Origin: Rheum nobile
Taxonomy: Eukaryota; Streptophyta; Magnoliopsida; Caryophyllales; Polygonaceae
Assembly (NCBI GenBank): GCA_027886185.1
Contig: WOAB01000041.1
Span: 1,364,001 to 1,428,000 of the forward strand
Reading direction: 5' to 3'
Length of the DNA: 64,000 nucleotides
Part shown: piece after piece, positions 55,780 through 64,000 of the stretch
Layout: every line of letters begins with the position of its first letter
Numbering within the stretch: position 1 is the stretch's first letter
Position numbers and translations under genes: made by a program
The notes under the pieces: generated by a model
What the model was told of the DNA's origin: nothing
Databases searched by the model: none
What the model saw: the letters and a program-made list of their open reading frames with translations, nothing else

Positions 55780-56475
55780 CCAAAAAATGGACTAATATCA
55801 CCATTCGCTCATTTCTAGACCAAATTACCCTTTTATACGAACTTTTCCATTTTTGCCTTCAAAGATCTAATTCGCAATGCTCAATCCTCTTCCTCATTCG
55901 TAAGCTTGAGCGACACTCCAGTCCCGACGCCTGATTAATAATTATGTAATCACCCTTTGTAAACTTTTTCTCTTTCCCTTCATCGTCCTCCTCATTTCTC
56001 AAGTTTTAAATTAAATTTCTTATTTAATTCTTTGTTTTAATATGTACTGTACATTGCAAAATACCAAATAAATGTGTGGCTTCGAATTCTCAATCAAATT
56101 TGCGGTCAAACACATAAGAAAATCAACAAAATAAATTGGATTATAATATAAGATGATTTTACCGTACCATCCCAAATAACACATGTTACACATACCATTT
56201 AAGCAATAATGATGAATTAGATTCATATGAGTTAACGAATCCGCCCAAGCCAAAAGCCACGTTCATCCGGTTAGCATCAGAATTCATTCTTTTCCACAAA
56301 AATTCACCTCCACTATCTCTTCGATTTGGTTTGCATTAAAGCCATCGTTTAAAATTGGGAGAAACGAAGGAGCAAATGGGGAAGGGTGGTAGTTGTTGTT
56401 TCTGGAAAGTAACAGGGGTAATCTAGGCCTTAAAAATTGGTGACAGCTTCTTACGGTGATATTTAGCACGACTTT
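55780..56475. mobile_element. Candidate short inverted-repeat element (MITE or Pack-type)
   Basis: The left end reads CTAATATCACC...CTAGACCAAATTACCC. The right end on the opposite strand reads CTAAATATCACCG...GGCCTAGATTACCCC. These are similar over about 45 bp with gaps. The interior of about 600 bp has no coding sequence that I recognise. Ends and target duplication are not resolved. Confidence 0.4.
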
Positions 56476-56589
56476 TTTTAATTAAGGACCCTATCTTTGA
56501 AGAGCAAGTAAGTGATATATCCATTTCTAGCTAATTTGAAAATGAAGTGTCAAAATACTCAAAATATCTACTAAAATAAAACGAAGGCT

Positions 56590-59085
56590 CTTTGTATGAT
56601 ATAAAAATTGTCTTCGTACACTACACTTTAAAACGCAGAAATTTTGCTTAAGCTATATATCCGCGTTTGAGTCTAAATTGTACCCAGAAACTGAGTTTTT
56701 GTACTAGAACGAAACGCAGGTATTAAGCAAAATACCTACGTTTCAGTTTTTTTTTTTGTGAAAGCGAAACGCAAGATCCTTGTTTAAGCAAGGATCTTGC
56801 GTTTCACTAAATTTTTTTTTTTTCAAAATTGCACTTTTTTCCATAATCATATAGAGAATTTCAATACGAGTCCGTACATATAAAATTCGTCCAAAACGGA
56901 CATTGTTTGCCCCTCCAAAAGCCCAAAAAACGAAGTCTTCCTATCCATTTTTTTTTACAATTTGGTGCCCAGCATATAGCGCATTGTAGTGAAAATTTTT
57001 GGTATTTTCGGCATTTTTCTACTATAATTTTGTATAATATTTTAATACGAGTATATAACTATACGTTAGAACCATAATATATAATTATAGTATATAATAT
57101 AGTATATAACTATACAATATAACAATAGTATATAACTATACGATATAACAATAGCATATAGCTATAGTATATAACAATACGATATAACAATAGTATATAA
57201 CTATACGATATAACCATAGTATATAACTATACGATATAACCATAGTATATAACTATTCGTTAGAACCATAATATATAATTATAATATATAACCATAGTAT
57301 ATAACTATACGATTAAACAATAGTATATAACTAGAGTATACAACTATACGATATAAAATTTGTATATAACCATAGTACGTTAGAACCATAATATATAATT
57401 ATAGTATATAACTATACGATATAACCATGGTATATAACTATAGTATATAAATGAACGATATAGCAATAGTATATATATAACTATACGATATAACAATAGT
57501 AAATAACTATACGATATAACCATAGTATATAGTTATATATTATGATTATATCTTATAGTTATATCCAATTTGGTTATATCTTATGGTTATATCCTATAGT
57601 TATATCCAATTTGGTTATATCGTATCGTTATATCCTATAATTATATACTATGGATATATCTTATAGTTATATCCAATTTGATTATATCATATCGTTATAT
57701 CATATAATTATATATTATGATTATATCTTATAGTTATATCCAATTTGGTTATATCTTATGGTTATATCCTATAGTTATATCCTATGGTTATATCATTTAG
57801 TTATATACTATGGTTATATCCTATAGTTATATACTATGGTTATATATTATAGTTATATCCTTTAGTTATATACTATGGTTATATCCTATAGTTATATACT
57901 ATGATTATATCTTATAGTTATATCCTATAGTTATATACTATGGTTATATCTTATAGTTATATCTTATGGTTATATCCTATAATTATATATTATTGTTATA
58001 TCGTATAGTTATATACTATAGCTATATACTATTGTTATATCGTATTGTTATATACTATAGCTATATACTATTGTTATATCGTATTGTTATATACTATAGA
58101 TATATACTATGGTTATATCGTATAGTTATATACTATAGCTATATACTATTGTTATATCGTATAATTATATACTATGGTTATATCGTATAGTTATATACTA
58201 TTGTTATATCGTATAGTTATATATATACTATTGCTATATCGTTCATTTATATACTATAGTTATATATCATGGTTATATCGTATGGTTATATACTATAATT
58301 ATATATTATGGTTCTAACGTACTATGGTTATATACAAAATTTATATCGTATAGTTATATACTATTGTTATATCGTATAGTTATATACTATGGTTATATAC
58401 TATAATTATATATTATGGTTCTAACGAATAGTTATATACTATGGTTATATCGTATAGTTTCATACTATTGTTATATCGTATTGTTATATACTATACCTAT
58501 ATGCTATTGTTATATCGTATAGTTATATACTATTGTTATATTGTATAGTTATATACTATTGCTATATACTATAGTTATATACTATAATTATATATTATGG
58601 TTCTAACGTATAGTTATAATCGTATTAAAATCTTATACAAAATTATAGTAGAAAAATGTCGAAAATACCAAAAATTTTCACTACAATGCGCTATATGTTG
58701 GGTACCAAATTGTAAAAAAAAAAGATAGAAAGACATCGTTTTTTGGGCTTTTGGAGGGGCAAACGATGTCCGTTTTGGACGAATTTTATATGTACGGACT
58801 CATATTGAAATTCTCTACATGATTATGGAAAAAAAAAGTGCAATTTGAAAGAAAAAAAAATTAGTGAAACGCAAGATCCTTGCTTTAGCAAGGATCCTGC
58901 GTTTCTCTTTCAAAAAAAAAAACTGAAACGCAGGTACTTTGCTTAAGCAAAATACGTGCGTTTCGTTCTAGTACAAAAACTCAGTTTCTGGGTATAATTT
59001 AAACTCAAACGCGGGTATATAGCTTAAGCAAAATTTTTACGTTTCAAAGTGTAGTGTACGAAGATAATTTTTATAGTGTACAAAG
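56590..59085. mobile_element. Foldback element: long inverted repeat with AT-rich tandem arrays
   Basis: The left arm (56590 to about 57535) reappears reverse-complemented at about 58140-59085, with most bases matching. Shared landmarks include CTTTGTA, CTTCGTACACTACACTTT, CAGAAACTGAGTTTTTGTAC, GTCCGTACATATAAAATTCG and CAAAACGGACAT. Each arm has an outer 470-bp unique part with three short palindromes centred on TTAAGC or TTTAGC, and an inner array of about 11-bp units (GTTATATCNTATA). About 600 bp between the arms is the same array in right-arm orientation. The layout fits a foldback transposon. No transposase gene. Confidence 0.85.
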
Positions 59086-59223
59086 AAACTGCCAAATTAA
59101 AATACTCATGTTGTCAAAGAAATTAGGAAAGGATAGGCACGCAAGGAGTATTTACTTAATTAGTGTTGGAAACATGCAACTAATAGAGTAATTAATAAAT
59201 TTTTTTTTTTCCATACAAAATCA

Positions 59224-60766
59224 TCTATAACTATATATTAAAGCTCTCACATTTAGAGCTACGAGAGCGTTTTTAGGAAAAGTTGTTGAGGTGTTATTAT
59301 TTAAGTAATTTTTATATTAAGTAATCAATAAAATCTATATAACAATATTAAAGCGATTTATTTTTGAACCACCAAAAAGATTATGGACCCACATTATTCA
59401 TGTTTCAAATTATGAAAATTAACAAAGTTTGATGTTAATCAACCAATTAAGTATCTGAATTTTAAATAATATATCTTACATTATTTATGTTTTATTTACC
59501 TGAATATCAAATTTGATTTTAACCAACCAAACTTTTCAATTTAATGTACGGTATTAGTGATGTTTTTTATTGTTAAGTGTAACAATTCCCATTTAATCTA
59601 ATATTTATTTGTTATTAAAATAATATAAATCATAATCCCACTATTTAGCAAATCTTATTTCTAAGAACATGACAATTTAATCTTATTTCTAAGAGCATGG
59701 CAAATCTTATCATAATTTTACTCTTCTCTCCGATATAAATCGTAATATTAGCTTCGTTGCCACTCCAATGGCAAAATTTTCACCATAAAATAATTAAGAA
59801 CATGTTAAATACAATTATTTTTTTCTAACATATGATTATGGCATAGGTTCAGCAATTACTTTTAGAAGGATTTTGTTAGGTGTAATTTATGAAGGATTTT
59901 AATATTTTGGTAAGCATACTTTTTAGGGAATAATTTTTAAAACGAGAATTCTTAACATATGCCCTTAGGGCATAGGTTAGAAAACCAATATAACAATTAT
60001 TAGCATTAATTTTTTAACGTATATTTCAATTATTCCAAAAAATTTCAATTTCAAAAACTTATATCTTTTTTCTGTAAATATAAATATAAATCTGAATAAA
60101 CTCATCATAATAAACATGAATAACCTTTGATATATTCTAACTATCTCAAACGTTTTTACTTCAATTTTTTATGTTTTTTAGATTATGATTTACAATTAGT
60201 CATTAGATTGTTTTTAATTTTCTTATTTTCATTTTGAGCTATTTTTATATTTTTGAATAATTAATATTAAACTAATATATTTTTAATATAGCATTTCAAC
60301 ATATCACTTTTAAATCTAGAATTTTGTTGGAAGTACATATATTTATGTTGAACTAATATTATGACTCATAATTTTTACTATTAAAATATTGACAAAATTT
60401 TAATATTATATGTTAATATAACATAGTTTATTGAAAATACACAATAAATGGTAGTGGAATACATACACGACTTCAGCAAAAATATCCCGTGCATGACAAT
60501 AATTGCATGATTAAAATTAAAAAGGATACTGTACGAGAATATGTATGAATAAAATATAATATATTTATACAAGTTATATAATTAACAATAAAATTTTGAA
60601 CATATTGTTATTTCAATCTTCTATTCATATAATTCTTAAACAATATCACTAAGATTTTTTCTTCTTAAAATTACTTAAATACAACATAATTTAATTCAGT
60701 TATAAATAATTATTGATTATTTTATAAATTTAAATTTACCCGTACAAAATACCGATACTGCACTAG
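59224..60766 (+). mobile_element. Candidate non-autonomous Helitron
   Basis: The 5' end TCTATAACTATATATTAAAG follows an A, and the 3' end ...CTGCACTAG precedes a T, as expected for insertion between A and T. About 25 bp before the end, CCCGTAC-AAAA-TACCG could be a decayed terminal hairpin. The 1.5-kb interior is AT-rich with no helicase gene. No target duplication is expected. The hairpin has mismatches, so this is a candidate only. Confidence 0.45.
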
Positions 60767-61543
60767 TTAAAACACTATAAAAGAGAGTAAAATTTAGCGG
60801 ATGTGACAAGTGGGTAGTCTACCCTCAGGGTAAGACTATCACTTCCCTACCTGATACAGTATATAATAGCCCAATATAGACATCTAACTGCAAAGGAAAT
60901 ATATCTACTAACTACGTCAGAATCAACTAATCGCATAAACATAGCTTTTAGCCAACTCTTTAGATTTTTCAACTTAGATTTAATAAATAAACTACTGCAG
61001 AACTCGTGTCATGCACAAAATATTTTTGATAAAATTGTGTTTTGATATTATTTTATATTATTTATAGTATTTAAACTATATTATACTACTATAATACTAT
61101 CAAATTTATAATATTAAATCATATTAGTCACAAATTTAAAATATTAGTACAAAAGAAGAAAACTTAAACAATATTATTTATACATGTTATATTAAAAATC
61201 TAGGAATTAAAAGAAAAAATGATATGTTTAGAATATATAACATCAATATATAATATTAATATACATAAATAAATTTTCAAATAAAAGTGAAATATTTAAT
61301 AAAAAAAATATATGGGTAAGCTTTTTTTTGTAAAAATGATTTGCTTAAAGAAAATTGTGTTTCATCAATTGAATGTAAATAATATAAAACTTTAATATAA
61401 TAATTTATTATCATAAAATAATTTTAATGAATGTAAATAATCTAATAAATTATCAAACTCATCAATTAATTCCAATGTTTATATAGGTTTTGAGTTATCT
61501 TTGTTGAACAATGAGCTATGTAAAGGTTGAAGTTGACTAATTT
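60767..61543. other. AT-rich intergenic DNA
   Basis: About 780 bp; no coding frame, RNA gene or element end recognised. Confidence 0.6.
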
Positions 61544-61828
61544 TGTAATATCCCTCATTTTTATAAGGGTATTTTGGTAATTTTTCCAACTCACGTACTT
61601 CAAGTCAGATTAAATTCAGAGAAGCTCGGACATTCGGTAATATGTTTGATCTCTGTAATAATTTTTCTGAGTAGTATAAAATACAGTTGACGCATTTTCG
61701 GGGTCGATTATTCATTCGAGTACGAATATATGTAACCCGGGATTTAAAATCCATGCTCATACTAGCTAAAGCTAGTAATAGAGCTAAATATGGGATAAGG
61801 TCTCAAAACAGACAAGGTAAGCGAGCTG

Positions 61829-61997
61829 TTTCCCTTGAACGAGCTGTTGGAGCAAAGCCTCCAACGAGCTGTTGAAGCAAAGCCTCCAACGAGCTGTTGG
61901 AGCAAAGCCTCCAACGAGCTGTTGGAGCAAAGCCTCCAACGAGCTGTTGGAGCAAAGCCTCCAACGAGCTGTTGGAGGAAAGCCTCCAACGAGCTCT
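61829..61997. repeat. E8 upstream 25-bp minisatellite
   Basis: Six to seven tandem units of GAGCTGTTGGAGCAAAG-CCTCCAAC (25 bp). Each can fold through TTGGAG/CTCCAA. Some units differ by one base. Confidence 0.9.
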
Positions 61998-62143
61998 TCT
62001 TCAGATCGTCATCATTGACGTCAGCAAGATAAGATTTCTGAACGTTATCGTCTTCCCTCTGCTCCTGCAAGTGGTGCCGGTTGTCAGGCCTAGCTCGCTT
62101 AGCCATCCCATTTGGTTCCCTTGCAAGTGGCTATTGCTTGGCT

Positions 62144-62150
62144 TATAAAG
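62144..62150 (+). promoter_or_regulatory. E8 LTR TATA box
   Basis: TATAAAG, in the same context as the E2 and E4 boxes. Confidence 0.65.
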
Positions 62151-63130
62151 GAAATGCATTTTTGGAGGAGAAGCCACAGCTGAAGCATCATCTTCTTCCT
62201 CCTCTGTTTTTCTCCCAAACTCCATTGTTGACTGAGCTTACAAGCTTCGCCGGAGTGTCGCCGGAGTTCCCTTTAAGTGACAAAGGTCCTCCAAAGTGGT
62301 GTTTGAAGGTTTAAGGTGTTTGGAGATTGAACCATAATCTATTCAAAGGCAAACGAATCGAAAGTGGTAAGTTTCCCCCGTTGTCGCTGAAGCTCCTCTG
62401 CCCCTGTCACATGACCGCACCTGCGGCAAGAGCCCCATCGCACCCGCGGTGAGCTGGGTCCGTGTTGTGTGTTCTTGGGTGTGTGGTCTTGGGCGAGGCT
62501 TGGCTCCTTCGATTCCTTTCGTATTCTTTTAGATTCGTATATGTGGATATCGAATCTAACTTAGGGTCTCGTTATGGGTCGTTTCTTAGGGATCTGGTAT
62601 TCGAGATATGTCCCTGCTTCTGACCCAGAAACCCGTCATCTCTAAGCTTTGTTCAAGCTTTCGTTGGATCTAAGGCAAGTGGCGGTTCGCTCTTGCTCAT
62701 CATTCCATAATTCAATTAATTATCAATTGTTTAGTTGTTAATTAATTTGGGATGATTTACTGTTTTCGTTTGGAACAGTTTTGATAACTGTTTGTGATTT
62801 TAAAAGATATTATAATAGGTTGTATATCTGCTAGAACAACGCTATTATATCTGTTATTGGCCTTAATGGCTTTGATGTGATTATTACTGTGCGTTAACTG
62901 TTTTGTTAGCACAAGTATTCTTAACGTTGATGTGAATTATTACTGCGTTCGTAACTGTTTAGTTAGAACGAGTATTCGTAGGAACGCTATGTATCTTGTG
63001 GGGGTTTAGCTGTTTCTTTATAACTAGTACTTGGTGGATTTTTCCCCAGTACTCTCTCTGGTCATGACCATGCCCTTACTCAGGGTTAGTGCACTTCGCT
63101 AGTGCCAAATCTTTCGGGATTTATTCCCTC

Positions 63131-63197
63131 TGATATCTCTTGTGAGGAGATCTGATATCTCTTGTGAGGAGATCCGATATCTCTTGTGAGGAGATTT
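63131..63197. repeat. E8 22-bp tandem repeat, three copies
   Basis: TGATATCTCTTGTGAGGAGATC, three units. E2 has a single diverged unit at the matching place (24632-24660 and 47000-47030). Confidence 0.85.
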
Positions 63198-64000
63198 AAA
63201 AGCTTATAACGTGATGATCGTTTTGGAATTAAATGAGATAAGTGCCGTTGTCGCACATAATTAATATACCCTTGGGCGAGTAGTACAGCTAGGCAATAGT
63301 GCAGCTAGGAAATCTCGTCTTGACTTTGATCAGAGTAACGTTCTCTTTCCAATCTGGATTCACTTTGAGCGGTGAGGTTGGTCGTGAACCGAAACATCAA
63401 GTCGTTTTGAACGCTTGTGTGTCATATTTATGTTCCCCAACATTTGGCATGCTTCCGATAAGACTCAACTCGTTGGAGTCTTCTTTTGGGATTGATTGTT
63501 GTGAGACTCGATCTCCAGAATCTTCTCTTGATCATGTCTTTTCATGTATTCCAGTAGAAGTATGGTGATTGACTATCGTCATCTGTTTTAATTCGAGAAG
63601 CGATGAGTCTAACCTAATACGACTACTGCGGACCACTTTTCTTGTACCCTTGCTTAGTCTTTCATTAGACTAACCAACCGTAATTGTTCTCTGCATGGTT
63701 GGCTGGTGTCATCCGTTCGATTCGGCACATCAGATAAATTGTTGTCCTGTGAAGGCTAGAACGACTATGAAGGCAAACGGTGTTTTTGATAAGTTTATTC
63801 AGGTTGAGATCCCTGGCGGGTGATCATTGCGATCAAGACCCTTTTGTTGGTTATTTAAAGACTTCCGCTGTGTTAAATATATCTTGTATTAAGTCTTCCG
63901 CTGTATTTTGGTTGTCTTTCGGATTATGGATGTAATGCCGAGACAATGATTTTTAAATGAAAGTTATGATATTTTGTATCATAATTGTTGTTTGATGATT

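Larger units (their letters stand above)
61544..64000 (+). mobile_element. E8: large Tekay/Del-like LTR, runs off the right edge
   Basis: Begins TGTAATATCCCTC and follows the E4 LTR in order: AAATACAGTTGACGC near the start, TATA box at about 62144, AAGGCAAGTGGCGGTTCGC (62671), GGTCATGACC (63059), GCAAGTAGTACAGC-like and TTAAAAG landmarks, and CAGGTTGAGATCCCTGG-type stretch near the end. By comparison with E4 the LTR should end roughly 100 bp beyond the window. Whether this is a solo LTR or the start of a full element cannot be told here. Confidence 0.85.

Noticed and set aside
57966..58190. Open frame encoding repeated YIVIYYSYILLLYR-like peptide
   Set aside because: It is a by-product of the AT-rich tandem array in the foldback element; the periodic DNA keeps the frame open.
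61829..61997. CRISPR-like regular repeats
   Set aside because: Units are directly adjacent with no unique spacers, and the context is a plant LTR.
62406..62460. CpG-island promoter of a host gene
   Set aside because: The GC-rich stretch is the downstream palindrome cluster of the E8 LTR; no host gene follows within the window.

Overview
This window is gene-poor, repeat-dense nuclear DNA from a flowering plant, probably a eudicot. Plant-specific mobile-element lineages fill most of it: a Sirevirus-like Ty1/copia element, a Tat-like Ty3/gypsy element with an antisense extra gene, a Tekay/Del-like Ty3/gypsy element, three Athila-like Ty3/gypsy elements, an intron-containing MULE with FAR1-like and OTU parts, a foldback element and a probable Helitron. 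I found no convincing host gene, rRNA gene, tRNA gene or CRISPR array. The species cannot be named from the sequence. Element labels E0-E8 are mine.

Layout. (1) 1-5386: E0, a minus-strand copia element cut by the left window edge, with gag only and no pol. (2) 5387-5829: a short spacer. (3) 5830-49855: one 44-kb nested stack. The outermost element E1 (Tat-like, target duplication ATACC) holds E2 (Tekay-like, CGACA) in an intron of its antisense gene. E2 holds E3 (Athila-like, minus strand, GAAGC) in its 5' LTR, solo LTR E6 (CAGGT) inside its gag, and E7 (Athila-like, TTATG) in its internal region. E3 holds solo LTR E4 (GATCA/GATCT) in its 3' LTR. E7 holds E5 (Athila-like, CATTT) in its 5' LTR. 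Every boundary is set by TG...CA LTR ends, paired LTRs and a target-site duplication, so the order of insertion can be read directly. (4) 49861-51597: AT-rich, nothing recognised. (5) 51607-55522: a MULE with terminal inverted repeats and a broken transposase gene. (6) 55531-56589: a probable small inverted-repeat element. (7) 56590-59085: a long foldback element with AT-rich tandem repeats. (8) 59224-60766: a Helitron candidate. (9) 61544 to the end: the 5' part of a large LTR (E8) related to E4 and E2.

How the parts relate. None of the LTR elements here encodes a complete replication machinery. E1 lost its reverse transcriptase by deletion and has substitutions at catalytic residues. E0, E3, E5 and E7 have gag or gag-protease but no RT or integrase. 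E3 and E5 are independent insertions with the same reduced plan (gag-protease plus an Athila-type extra ORF), so that plan was itself mobilised, presumably in trans. The most unusual signals are non-coding. Short GC-rich palindromes, characteristic of each family, recur in LTRs, in the gag-protease linker and around promoters. A pair of short hairpins, mostly GNRA-capped, lies upstream of the polypurine tract in both Athila-like families. LTRs of the E3/E5 family carry hairpin arrays with conserved loops and compensating stem changes. MULE subterminal repeats have also spread into its introns.
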